This document shows positions 35,933 to 46,450 of a DNA stretch of 64,000 nucleotides, one piece after another. The notes under the pieces are model-generated. The model did no database searches. It was not told the DNA's origin and saw only the letters and a program-made list of their open reading frames with translations. Position 1 is the first letter of the stretch. The number at the start of each line of letters is the position of its first letter. This DNA comes from Terriglobales bacterium (GTDB lineage: Bacteria > Acidobacteriota > Terriglobia > Terriglobales > Acidobacteriaceae). The DNA lies in assembly GCA_035651655.1 (NCBI GenBank), contig DASRFG010000001.1, positions 32,001 through 96,000 on the forward strand, written 5' to 3'. A program made the position numbers and the translations under genes.

Positions 35933-36241
35933 GTGACTGAAACCGGCGCTACCGAATGGAAGGTTTATCGCACGCGCTTTCTTGTGCGTGCCCGCCAGCT
36001 CACCGACACTGTCACCGTCATTGATCCCACGGGTCGCGAGCAGATCGGATGCGAGGGCGACTACCTGGTGGAGTGTTCTGACGGTTCCCGACGCATCGCT
36101 CCGCGGCAGATTTTTGAAGATATCTATGTCGAGCTGGAAAATGCCGAACTGGCGCGCGCTTTTACTCTCTATCGGGGGCGCCGCGTTGACCGGGAGAGTA
36201 CCGACCCTCGGCAGGTTCCTTTGTTTGGGATGACAGGATGA
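35933..36241 (+). CDS. Small hypothetical protein
   Basis: 102 aa from a GTG at 35933 (TETGATEWKVYRTRFLVRAR), about 10 bases after AGGATGA. The longer frame back to an ATG at 35678 is less protein-like and I leave it out. The protein has an even mix of charge and beta-like segments (LTDTVTVIDPTGREQIGCEG, DYLVECSDGSRRIAPRQIF, EDIYVEL) and then a basic C-terminus. I recognise no domain. Similar short proteins with WKVYR-type starts are plausible in acidobacteria but this was not searched. Confidence 0.55.
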   Translation: MTETGATEWKVYRTRFLVRARQLTDTVTVIDPTGREQIGCEGDYLVECSDGSRRIAPRQIFEDIYVELENAELARAFTLYRGRRVDRESTDPRQVPLFGMTG

Positions 36242-36377
36242 CCAGGTACTTACCTGATGATTATTGACGCCGGGAATACCTCGACCGCATCTTATTGTGG
36301 AATATCGCTTTCAAATTCAGCCTCCAGTCGCACAACCAGCCTATTTGCAGTAAAATACCACATATAGCGGTTTATTA

Positions 36378-36406
36378 TTGACAGGCCCTATTAGCAGCAG
36401 TACTGT
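36378..36406 (+). promoter_or_regulatory. Possible promoter of the 159-aa gene
   Basis: TTGACA (36378-36383), a 17-base spacer and TACTGT (36401-36406), in an AT-rich stretch 26 bases before the start at 36432. The -35 is perfect and the -10 poor. Confidence 0.35.
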
Positions 36407-36431
36407 TGCCATCCCAGATAGGTGATTGAGC

Positions 36432-36911
36432 ATGGGCACTGATGCCATAACCGGAGCGATGGGCAGTTTGCCCCCGCAGACTCAACCGGGTTTGAACTGG
36501 TCACGCTGGTGCCGTTGCGAGTCCAGCTTCAGCCTGCTGCTGGTACCGTCTCGCGCCGGCATTTTTGCCGTAGGGGAAGAAGTTCTCGCGCCCGGCGAAT
36601 CGGCTGCCACCGCCGGCAAGCGCTTGCTGGCCGTTCTGCTGTTCGAGCAAGCAAAGGACCTTTCCCGCGCGCTGAGCCGACTATTTACTCCGGCCAGCCC
36701 GATCTATGAACGCCTGGCGGGTGGCCGCTGCTTTGTGCGTTACACCGTAATTGAAGATTCCACGCGTCGCGAGGCTGCATGTGCTGCACTTCAAGAGTGG
36801 CTGGCAGCTTCCGCGGAAGCTGCGGCGCCGCCATCGAGTTCGCCTGCTGGCCCGGATCGGGAAACCAAGCGCGCAGAGGCGCCGCCTCCGTCGCTTCCCG
36901 CCGGCTTTTGA
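36432..36911 (+). CDS. Hypothetical protein (GYF-like small domain unrecognised)
   Basis: About 159 aa from the ATG at 36432 (a TTG at 36426 adds two residues). An ordered core, residues about 20-115, has NWSRWCRCESSFSLLLVPSR, AGIFAVGEEVLAPGES, KRLLAVLLFEQAKDLSRALS, LFTPASPIYERLAGGRCFVR and RREAACAALQEWL; it looks like a compact alpha/beta domain. The last 40 residues are Ala/Ser/Pro-rich and probably disordered. No named family recognised despite the call wording; function unknown. It precedes the nrdJ gene, with a repeat element between. Confidence 0.5.
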   Translation: MGTDAITGAMGSLPPQTQPGLNWSRWCRCESSFSLLLVPSRAGIFAVGEEVLAPGESAATAGKRLLAVLLFEQAKDLSRALSRLFTPASPIYERLAGGRCFVRYTVIEDSTRREAACAALQEWLAASAEAAAPPSSSPAGPDRETKRAEAPPPSLPAGF

Positions 36912-36966
36912 GGTTTAAAGTGGCTGGAATAAACGACATTTCCGTTCGGAGCGGAACTTGGGGTAG

Positions 36967-37120
36967 AGACGTAGCTTGCTACGTCTTCTTCCTTAGCAGG
37001 ATCCAGCCCGTGAGGGCGGCATAGCTTTTAGCTTAGGGCGTAAGCCCTGGGTAGGGCCGAGTAAAGCAGTAAGCCCCGGAGGGGCGACACAACATCCCGC
37101 AGGCCGTAAGCCCTGCGGGC
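36967..37120. repeat. REP-type palindromes upstream of nrdJ, related to the RAYT arrays
   Basis: AGACGTAGC/GCTACGTCT is a perfect inverted repeat at 36967-36986. Then 37021-37120 holds a second block: TTTTAGCTTAGGGCGTAAGC, CCTGGGTAGGGCCGAG, AGCAGTAAGCCCCGGAGGGG and CCCGCAGGCCGTAAGCCCTG. It is a diverged copy of the longer element in the arrays at 12.5-13.4 kb (TTTTAGCCCAGCGCGTAAGC...GGGTA...GCAAGCCCCGGAGGGCC). It lies between the 159-aa gene and the nrdJ RBS. No cobalamin riboswitch signature was seen. Confidence 0.8.
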
Positions 37121-37142
37121 AAAAACGTAAGGAGAGCGCACG

Positions 37143-40169
<3,027 letters not shown>

Positions 40170-40221
40170 TTTGGATTTACTGAGTACTAGCAACTGAGTA
40201 CTGACAACTGGCTTTAGCTTT

Positions 40222-40263
40222 GGCAGGGCGTGTGCGGGGCTCCAACCCCCCCCACCCCCTGCC
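40222..40263 (+). terminator. GC-rich inverted repeat after nrdJ
   Basis: GGCAGGG (40222-40228) pairs with CCCTGCC (40257-40263), with an inner GGGG/CCCC (40236-40239/40245-40248). A short CATCTTT follows. It may terminate nrdJ but the T-tract is poor. Confidence 0.4.
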
Positions 40264-40561
40264 CATCTTTAGAATCACGCGTTTGACCTATGTTTTTCCG
40301 CCAGGTCCATCAATGCAGGACGGTTAGAGGAAAAATCCTAGATTCCGAAGCACTTAGCCGCTGGCTTTCTTCAAGTTCCTCAAGCTTCGTTCCGAAAACA
40401 GAGCACAGATCGAGTGTGTGAGAAGGTTGAGGTGTATCAGTCAAGAAAAAATCGGGTCGGGATGTGAGAGGTTGCCATTTAAAACTGGCCTTTTACGCAG
40501 GCGAGTGGGTCAACAGCCGCTAGCAACTCCCCGAGGCTGTTCCAAATTCCGGAACTACCCC

Positions 40562-40586
40562 GTCACAAGATGTTGTGACGTCACAA
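40562..40586. promoter_or_regulatory. GTCACAA palindrome, possible operator
   Basis: GTCACAA (40562-40568), GATG, TTGTGAC (40573-40579) and a third half-site GTCACAA overlapping at 40579-40586. The symmetric seven-base half-sites look like a repressor or CRP-type binding site, but it is 214 bases from the next start codon; the factor is unknown. Confidence 0.35.
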
Positions 40587-40799
40587 TTCTCCAGTGACGC
40601 CCAAACACGCCCGAATTCCGGATTCTGGAACAAGACCATCTCAAGCACAGAGCCGCTCTTTGCGTCGCTTGATATCCGTGTGAACCATTTGCCGCTCATT
40701 GACTTGCACTACAACCAGTCCTAACATTCCAGCCGAATGGTCGGCCAGGCCAATTGCACACCGGCAATGCTGGACGGCGGGATTCAGCAGGAGGGCGTC

Positions 40800-41189
40800 A
40801 TGAATCGCATGCGGGCGCTGAAGGTCGTATTGATAGTAGTGGGATTGCTCTTTACGGCTGGCATTTATCCCTTGGTGGGATCTATACGGGATACCTGGCA
40901 AACGAACAAGGAATCTGCCGAGCCGATGTTTATAAGCCTGTATGTGGCGCTGGGGATTTTCTTGCTGCTGGCGGCGCGTAATCCTTGGGCGAATCGCAGC
41001 CTGATCGCTTATGCAGGGTGGGCGAACCTTGCTCACGCCGCGGTAATGGCGGTAATGGCGATCCACATTACGAGTGAACGCAAAGGTTTGCTGATCGCCG
41101 CGACTGTGTTTAGTGCGATCGGTGTGGCCCTGCTCGCGCTGGCGCCGGCAAAGCAGCCAGGAGAGCGAGCATCGGCAGTCGGCGCCTAG
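40800..41189 (+). CDS. Small four-TM membrane protein (DUF6632-like)
   Basis: 129 aa. AGGAGG (40789-40794) six bases ahead fixes the ATG at 40800; the frame extends upstream but the extra residues are not conserved-looking. Four hydrophobic segments: KVVLIVVGLLFTAGIYPLVG, MFISLYVALGIFLLLAAR, LIAYAGWANLAHAAVMAVMA and GLLIAATVFSAIGVALLALA. The SIRDTW loop after the first helix recalls the DUF6632 group, which I state from memory only. Function unknown. The long non-coding region in front has a palindrome. Confidence 0.65.
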   Translation: MNRMRALKVVLIVVGLLFTAGIYPLVGSIRDTWQTNKESAEPMFISLYVALGIFLLLAARNPWANRSLIAYAGWANLAHAAVMAVMAIHITSERKGLLIAATVFSAIGVALLALAPAKQPGERASAVGA

Positions 41190-41660
41190 GCTCGCATCAA
41201 ACTTTCACCGTAAAGGACACGAAGGAACACCAAGCTTAGGCATAAATCTTTCCTTGCCCTCTGTGTTCTCTGTGGTAAAAATTCTTAGCTCCGTCGCTCG
41301 CTCACGAAAGTTGATCGAGTAGTCAATGTGCAAACTCCTGCATCACTGTCGCGGCAAGGCGGGAGCAGCATCTCTGCTGGCTCCAAATGCCTGCAAGCCG
41401 ACAAAACTTCTTGTGAAGCTTGAAGGTATTAAGAGCGACGAAAATTTTTCCTCAGGAAAATTCCTATTGGCTTGAGCGATACTTTACAAACCTTCTCGAC
41501 TGAGAATAGGATGCGTTCACTGCAGAATTCTTGGTCCTTCTGAGTACGCCGTCAGAGACTCTCAGAGAACCCAGGCTATTCCAAAGCGCGCGGGGATGTC
41601 ATGGATGTTGCGCGCCCCAAGTTGACACGCGGTACCAGCACCCGCAATTTTTGGTGAGAG
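41190..41660. other. Intergenic 471 bp with an ACCACAGAGG-type repeat
   Basis: 41203-41283 is an imperfect palindrome: left arm TTTCACCGTAAAGGACACG-AAGGAACACC and right arm TTGCCCTCTGTGTTCTCTGT-GGTAAAA, a known style of dispersed bacterial repeat and related to 14702-14750 and to parts of nrdJ. The remaining 380 bases (41284-41660) show no gene or clear promoter; GTTGACACGCGGTACCAGCA at about 41620 could give a -35 for the response regulator. Confidence 0.6.
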
Positions 41661-42068
41661 ATGAAACCCAAACGAACCATTCTTTGCGTTGACGATAACG
41701 AACAATCACTTTCCATCCGCAAGGTCATGCTGGAAACTCGCGGATATCGCGTGATCGCCTGCAACAACGCGCAAGATGCGCTGGAGGCATTCCGCAAAGG
41801 CAGCGTGGACCTAGTGCTAACCGACCTGATCATGCCGGGGGTGGACGGCACCCGCCTGATTGACGAGATCAAGGCCATCTCTCCTACTACTCCAGCAGTG
41901 CTCTTCTCGGGGAAAATCAAGATTTACGATCGCGACACCCGCGCCGACGTCTTTCTGCCCAAGGGCATGTATGCCCCCGCCGAATTGCTGGAGCGGATTC
42001 GGCTGCTGCTGGTGCGCAAACGCGGTCCCAAGCGCAACGTGCAGCCACCTGCCAAGCTCGCGGGCTGA
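41661..42068 (+). CDS. Single-domain response regulator (REC)
   Basis: 135 aa, a receiver domain with no output domain. The acidic pocket is Asp11-Asp12 (CVDDNEQS), the phosphoacceptor is Asp55 (VLTDLIMPGVDG), the switch Ser is at 83 (LFSGK) and the conserved Lys at 101 (FLPKG). The last 15 residues (KRGPKRNVQPPAKLAG) are a short basic tail. It should be phosphorylated by a histidine kinase or act in a phosphorelay, but no kinase is nearby. Two to three similar single-domain regulators are common per acidobacterial genome. Confidence 0.9.
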   Translation: MKPKRTILCVDDNEQSLSIRKVMLETRGYRVIACNNAQDALEAFRKGSVDLVLTDLIMPGVDGTRLIDEIKAISPTTPAVLFSGKIKIYDRDTRADVFLPKGMYAPAELLERIRLLLVRKRGPKRNVQPPAKLAG

Positions 42069-42128
42069 CCCGCTGCTGCTAAATTCAGCGCCACTTGCAT
42101 CGCGCCCCTGCGGAGCGGATAATTCGTC

Positions 42129-42488
42129 ATGCTCCGGCTGGCGATCAATTGGATCCTGAGCGCGCTGGCGCTGCTGATTGTCGCGCGCGTGATTCCAGGC
42201 TTCGAGGTCAGCGGATTTCGCACCGCGCTGATAGCCGCCCTCGTCATCGGACTGGTGAACGCTACGCTGGGGCTTTTCCTCAAGATCATCACCTTCCCGC
42301 TCACAATTCTGACGCTCGGCGTTTTCTGGTTTGTGATCAATGCCTTGATGCTGGAGTTGGTCTCGGGCCATCTGCGCGGCTTTGAGGTACATGGATTCTG
42401 GCCCGCGTTTTTCGGGGCGATCGTGCTTTCTCTGGTCAATATGATTTTGCGGTGGCTGGTGCGCCCACCAGTGGAACGCGAACTCTAG
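42129..42488 (+). CDS. Phage-holin family 4-like membrane protein
   Basis: 119 aa with four TM segments: INWILSALALLIVARVIPGF, TALIAALVIGLVNATLGLFL, FPLTILTLGVFWFVINALML and FFGAIVLSLVNMILRWLVRP. The IPGFEVSGFxTALIAALVIGLVN and TLPxTLLTLGxFxFVINALML pattern is that of the 'four-TM phage holin, superfamily IV' (DUF360) group, found on most bacterial chromosomes and not specific to phages. No lysis genes nearby, so the holin name is only a family label. Start ATG follows 60 bases after the response regulator. Confidence 0.85.
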   Translation: MLRLAINWILSALALLIVARVIPGFEVSGFRTALIAALVIGLVNATLGLFLKIITFPLTILTLGVFWFVINALMLELVSGHLRGFEVHGFWPAFFGAIVLSLVNMILRWLVRPPVEREL

Positions 42489-42519
42489 GGGTCTATTCGT
42501 GGGCTGACACGAGAAACCT

Positions 42520-42930
42520 CTAACGATTATCGCCGAACTCCCATCCTCTGATGTTCGAAATGTGCTCAAGATAACCATTGTAGGCGGACACCCCTTCCGG
42601 CGGAGCGTGGTAGGTCCCGGCGAGGGTTATGTACTTGCCAACTAAACCCTTAACAGCGGATTCCTCGATCCTGACATCGACCGAATTCGAGACGATGAAG
42701 TTACGGGCGTCAACCTCGGACACATATAGACCCAGCGCCCGGTCAAGACCATTGTTAGCAAGATATCCTGTCAGACCCAATCGGCGACCGTCGAAGCTGC
42801 TGGGGTTGGCGATCAGACGAATAAGGCTGAGACCTGTTGGTTTGTCCTCGGACGCAGTTAGCCTCGATGCCCCCATAAAGGAGTAACCCAGCGAAGCACT
42901 CAACGCCGCAACGAGTTCTCTACGGTTCAT
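42520..42930 (-). CDS. Hypothetical exported protein
   Basis: 136 aa. The N-terminus MNRRELVAALSASLGYSFMG looks like a Tat-like/weak signal with two arginines, leading into SRLTASEDKPTG. The body has short beta-like stretches (LSLIRLIANPSSFDGRRLGL, GYLANNGLDRALGLYVSEVD, GKYITLAGTYHAPPEG). The motif 'NPxxFDGRxLxLxGY' resembles small OB-like exported proteins in acidobacteria, but I cannot name a family. Converges with the holin-like gene; lies just after the GT2-thiE unit on the same strand. Confidence 0.55.
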   Translation of the reverse strand: MNRRELVAALSASLGYSFMGASRLTASEDKPTGLSLIRLIANPSSFDGRRLGLTGYLANNGLDRALGLYVSEVDARNFIVSNSVDVRIEESAVKGLVGKYITLAGTYHAPPEGVSAYNGYLEHISNIRGWEFGDNR

Positions 42931-43027
42931 GGCTTTCAGCTCCTACGGGCATATTGGAATGGTCGTTCCGGTGCCGACTGGACTCCCACTGACAAATGCC
43001 TGACAGTTGGGCCTGGGTAGTAGATAA

Positions 43028-43453
43028 TCACGCGCCCCCAAATTTTCGTTGGCGCGACCAGAAGAGGTCTATGGGCAACGCCAGTCCCAGCACCAGCAAA
43101 CTCATTCCGATGATTTGAGGAAAAACGGTCTCGCTCATGAAGCCGAAGCGGCGCGCGTCCACAAACATTACCGGCACGCCATAGAAGGCCGCCAGGTTTG
43201 CCACCCAGGCCCAACGCTCGCCGCGCTGATAGGCATTCACCGTCAGCAGCACTCCCATCAGCACCAGTCCGGCGTTGGCCAGCGCGCCTGCCAGCAGGTG
43301 CCGTCCGACCGACGTATTCAAATCAATTCCGCGGCGCATGATGGCCACGCTGACCATAAACAGTCCGAGATAGGCGATCAGCATTACCTTCCAGGCAATG
43401 CGTAACCGCCAGTGTCGCGCGACAGGTGCTTCAGTTGCTGCTGCCAAATGCAC
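43028..43453 (-). CDS. Membrane protein downstream of thiE
   Basis: About 141 aa from a GTG at 43453, which overlaps the thiE 3' end by 23 bases; the frame is open further back to 43633 only because it runs under thiE. Four TM segments: MLIAYLGLFMVSVAIM, LAGALANAGLVLMGVLLTVN, WAWVANLAAFYGVPVMFVDA and IGMSLLVLGLALPIDLFWSR. No family recognised. Probable last gene of the GT2-thiE-membrane operon on the minus strand. No role in thiamine metabolism is implied by the sequence. Confidence 0.65.
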   Translation of the reverse strand: MHLAAATEAPVARHWRLRIAWKVMLIAYLGLFMVSVAIMRRGIDLNTSVGRHLLAGALANAGLVLMGVLLTVNAYQRGERWAWVANLAAFYGVPVMFVDARRFGFMSETVFPQIIGMSLLVLGLALPIDLFWSRQRKFGGA

Positions 43454-44135
43454 GGAGTTTCTCCACGACGGTCGAAATATCGTTTTGTTGGAATAATCGA
43501 ATGGCGGCGATCCCGGCTGCTCCTGCTTCCAGACAACGTTTAGCATTGGCCAGAGTGATGCCCCCGACCGCGAGCACAGGCATGCGGCCTGCGGGCACGG
43601 GTGCTTCGAGTCCAGGCGCGGGAATTTTGCCACATGCCGCGCGCAGCGGCGCGACGCCTACACCCTTTACAGCAGACTTCGCTTCTCTTTTGTCGGCGGC
43701 CACTTTGCCAAAGATCGGGCCGAAGAGCGCGAACTCGGCGCCGTGCGATTCAGCCAGACGAACCTCGGAGACCGAGTGGCAGGAAACTCCGATCAGCGGC
43801 CGATTCTGTCCTGCTTTGCAAAACACAACTCGCGCCTCGCTGGCGGAGATATCGTCGGAACGCAGATGGACCCCATGGGCGCCGACCGCAAGGGCCACGT
43901 CCGTCCGCGAGTTGATCAGCAGCCGGGTGCGGGTGGACGAGGAGGCTGCGCGAATTGTCTCCAGCGCCTCACGCGCGAGGGACACAAGATCGCGCGCAGA
44001 AACGTCTTTTTCGCGAAGCTGAATCATGTCCACTCCGCAAGCCGCCGCGGCCGCAATTCTATCCAACAGCCTGGCGCGCTGCTCCGCGTCAGGACCGGGA
44101 AAGCCGGTACGATCGGTAATGTAACAGAGGAGCAA
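43431..44135 (-). CDS. thiE: Thiamine-phosphate synthase
   Basis: 234 aa from a TTG at 44135. Couples HMP-pyrophosphate with THZ-phosphate to give thiamine phosphate. TIM-barrel signatures: IQLREKDVSARDL for pyrophosphate and Mg, GVHLRSDDISASEAR, IGVSCHSVSEVRLAE and AVGGITLANAKRCLEAGAAG. Slightly longer than typical ThiE (about 211 aa) because of a loop after residue 155 (SAVKGVGVAPLRAACGKIPA). 24 bases downstream of the GT2 gene. No other thi gene is in view, so the pathway is scattered. The TTG could not be checked with a strong RBS. Confidence 0.9.
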   Translation of the reverse strand: MLLCYITDRTGFPGPDAEQRARLLDRIAAAAACGVDMIQLREKDVSARDLVSLAREALETIRAASSSTRTRLLINSRTDVALAVGAHGVHLRSDDISASEARVVFCKAGQNRPLIGVSCHSVSEVRLAESHGAEFALFGPIFGKVAADKREAKSAVKGVGVAPLRAACGKIPAPGLEAPVPAGRMPVLAVGGITLANAKRCLEAGAAGIAAIRLFQQNDISTVVEKLRAFGSSN

Positions 44136-44159
44136 AGGGCACAGCCTAGCACACGCCGC

Positions 44160-44921
44160 CTAGGGCTCGCGCCAGAGACGTTCCAGCAACCTCAAATAAT
44201 GCCAGCCCGTGCTGAGGTCGGCTTTGCTGCTTCCGGCCTGCCGCAGGCCGAACACAAAGGGCACCTCGGCGACGGAGCGGATGCGTCCTTTGACCAGTAT
44301 CTCCAGCAAGATCTTGAAGCCCTCAGGCTGAAGTGAAATGCCATCGAGGGAGGAACGGCGGACCAGGAAGAAGCCGGAAAGCGGATCCTTCACACGGATT
44401 CCAGGCCGCTGAAAGGGCCAAGCCAAACGCGTGCTGATTTTAGAGAGCAGCCGACGAATGAGATTCCATTCGCGCATTCCTCCGGGAGCTGCATAGCGAC
44501 TGGCAATTACCAGGTCGTGGCCAGCTTGCATTGTTTTCCAAAGTTCAGGCAAAACCTCCGGCGGATGTTGCAGATCGGCGTCTATCACTCCCAGGACCTC
44601 AGCCTGGCTGTGCCGCCAGCCATGAGCGATGGCTCCCGCCAACCCGCGCTGGTTCTGCCGCAGTAAAAGCCTGACCCGAGTATCTTGCTGGGCGACGTGC
44701 TTGACGATGGATTCTGTTCCGTCGCGACTATCATCATCAATTACAATAAGTTCATAGTTGATATCCAAAGGGTCCAGGCTGCCGCGAATGCGCTCGAGCA
44801 CAGCCTTGATGTTTTTTGCCTCGTGAAGCGTAGGTATCACGACGGCCAGCTGGGGCACTGGACCAGGGGGAATCGGCGTCTCATCTAATGGACCAACAGC
44901 AAGTTGTCGAACGTCCTTCAT
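44160..44921 (-). CDS. Polyprenol-phosphate glycosyltransferase, GT2 family
   Basis: 253 aa. GT-A fold with LAVVIPTLHEAKNI at residues 25-38, VIDDDSRDGT and VIDADLQHPPEVLPEL (the D-x-D metal site), ending KDPLSGFFLVRRSSL and PEGFKILLEILVKG. This matches the soluble domain of dolichyl/undecaprenyl-phosphate mannosyl- or glucosyltransferases (DPM1/DpgS type). It makes a lipid-linked sugar in the inner membrane for GT-C enzymes. The 5' end overlaps by 34 bases with the 5' end of the divergent multi-TM gene (start 44888), an odd arrangement. Confidence 0.88.
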   Translation of the reverse strand: MKDVRQLAVGPLDETPIPPGPVPQLAVVIPTLHEAKNIKAVLERIRGSLDPLDINYELIVIDDDSRDGTESIVKHVAQQDTRVRLLLRQNQRGLAGAIAHGWRHSQAEVLGVIDADLQHPPEVLPELWKTMQAGHDLVIASRYAAPGGMREWNLIRRLLSKISTRLAWPFQRPGIRVKDPLSGFFLVRRSSLDGISLQPEGFKILLEILVKGRIRSVAEVPFVFGLRQAGSSKADLSTGWHYLRLLERLWREP

Positions 44922-46450
44922 ACCGGAAATTCAGAACGATTCTAAAGCTTCCCCAAAGAGGGAGCCATTCCGAACAAAGTACATCCTGGCGAGATTTGGG
45001 ATTGCTGCTACTCATCACGGTGGCGGCAATTCTGGTGCAGGGGTACCACCCCGGCGTAGAGGACGCCGAAATTTACCTGCCGGGGATCCTGAAAGTCCTT
45101 CATCCGGATTTGTATCCGTTTAACCAGGGCTTCTTCGCGTCGCACGCGCACATGACGCTGTTTCCGAATCTGATTGCGTGGTCGGTACGAATTTCTCACA
45201 TTCCGTTGGATTACGCGCTGCTGCTATGGCAGATGGCGGCGATTTTTTTGCTACTGCTGGCGTGCTGGCATATCGGGCGGCTGTGCTTTAACAGTGTCCG
45301 GGCCCAATGGGGCGGAGTTATCTTGGTGGCGGCACTTTTGACGATACCGGTCGCCGGGACGTCGCTGTACATCATGGACCAGTACTTGAACACTCGTTCG
45401 CTTTCTGCGCCCAGCGTCCTCTTTGCCATCGTGAATGCTATAGAACATAAATGGAAACGTGCTGGGCTGTGGCTGTTGTGCACGGGCTTGATTCATCCTC
45501 TGATGGTGGTGTTTGGCCTGGCCTATGTGGCAATCGTGATGGGGATGGAAATTATCAGTGCCGGCGCACCCCATCGCCTGTACGGGCGGGTGTCGACGGC
45601 GATGGCAATTCTGATTCTCCCCATGGGATTATTTCCCCCAATGACCCAGGCCTATCATGAGGCCCTGGTCACGCGTGAATATTTCTTCCTGCTGCGCTGG
45701 CAGTGGTATGAGTGGCTGGGGATATTCGCGCCGCTGGTGCTCTTGTGGTGGTACCAGCGAATTGCGCGACGTCACGGGCTGTCAACGCTGCAACGGCTGA
45801 GCTCGGCGCTGATCGCTTTCGGAAGCGTCTTCTTCGTAATCTCATTGATCATCACAGTCCCCAGGCGCTTTGAGAACCTTACGCTGCTGCAACCCATGCG
45901 AGCATTATTCTTGCTTTACATCCTGCTATTCGTGTTTACCGGGGGAATGCTCGCAGAATGGGTGCTAAAGGCGGAGGTCTGGCGCTGGCTACTGCTTTTC
46001 GTTCCACTCTGCTTTGGTATGTGGTATGCACAGCGACAGTTGTTTCCAGCCACTCCACACTTGGAGTGGCCCTGGAGCGTGCCACAAAATCCCTGGGTTA
46101 GGTCTTTTCTGTGGATCAGGGACAACACACCGAGGGCCGCTTATTTTGCTCTGGATCCCGACCACATGGGGATGGCAGGTGAGGACCAGCACGGCTTCAG
46201 AGCAATTGCGCAACGGAGCATGCTGGCGGACAATCTAAAGGATAGCGGCGCTGTAACCATGTTCCCCAAGCTGGCAGAGTTATGGAAGCAGGAGGTGGAG
46301 GCGGAACAGGGGTGGAAGCACTTCGGATTGGCCAATTTTAAGCAACTGAACTCGCAGTTCGGCGTAGATTGGGTAGTAGTGGCAAGCCCGGTTAGCGGAT
46401 TGCCGTGTCCTTATCACAATGAGGCAGTAGTTGTATGTCAGATCAAGTGA
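44888..46450 (+). CDS. Multi-TM protein, DUF6798-like
   Basis: 520 aa, about 11 TM helices. After a 40-residue polar N-terminus comes RDLGLLLLITVAAILVQGYH, then the periplasmic acidic motif GVEDAEIYLPGILKVLHPDL and YPFNQGFFASHAHMTLFPNL, a GT-C-like first loop with an E/D pair. The rest is membrane bundle and a soluble tail ending WVVVASPVSGLPCPYHNEAV. The layout and ED-x-E pattern resemble the DUF6798 group (recollection, not search). It may use polyprenyl-sugar made by the divergent GT2. Its stop overlaps the next gene by 16 bases, so translation is coupled. Confidence 0.7.
   Translation: MDQQQVVERPSYRKFRTILKLPQRGSHSEQSTSWRDLGLLLLITVAAILVQGYHPGVEDAEIYLPGILKVLHPDLYPFNQGFFASHAHMTLFPNLIAWSVRISHIPLDYALLLWQMAAIFLLLLACWHIGRLCFNSVRAQWGGVILVAALLTIPVAGTSLYIMDQYLNTRSLSAPSVLFAIVNAIEHKWKRAGLWLLCTGLIHPLMVVFGLAYVAIVMGMEIISAGAPHRLYGRVSTAMAILILPMGLFPPMTQAYHEALVTREYFFLLRWQWYEWLGIFAPLVLLWWYQRIARRHGLSTLQRLSSALIAFGSVFFVISLIITVPRRFENLTLLQPMRALFLLYILLFVFTGGMLAEWVLKAEVWRWLLLFVPLCFGMWYAQRQLFPATPHLEWPWSVPQNPWVRSFLWIRDNTPRAAYFALDPDHMGMAGEDQHGFRAIAQRSMLADNLKDSGAVTMFPKLAELWKQEVEAEQGWKHFGLANFKQLNSQFGVDWVVVASPVSGLPCPYHNEAVVVCQIK

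Larger units (their letters stand above)
40170..40799. other. Long intergenic region after nrdJ with repeats and a palindrome
   Basis: 630 bases. 40178-40210 holds a tandem ACTGAGTACT-AGCA-ACTGAGTACT-GACAACTGG. A C8/C5 run follows in the terminator-like hairpin. At 40562-40579 GTCACAA-GATG-TTGTGAC is a perfect palindrome directly followed by a third GTCACAA (40580-40586). 'AATTCCGGA' appears twice (near 40546 and 40614). No reading frame with protein-like character was found, apart from the frame that precedes the ATG at 40800. Confidence 0.6.

Noticed and set aside
36912-37142. Cobalamin riboswitch upstream of the B12-dependent nrdJ
   Set aside because: No B12-box-like GCCACTG core is present; the region is filled with REP-type palindromes.
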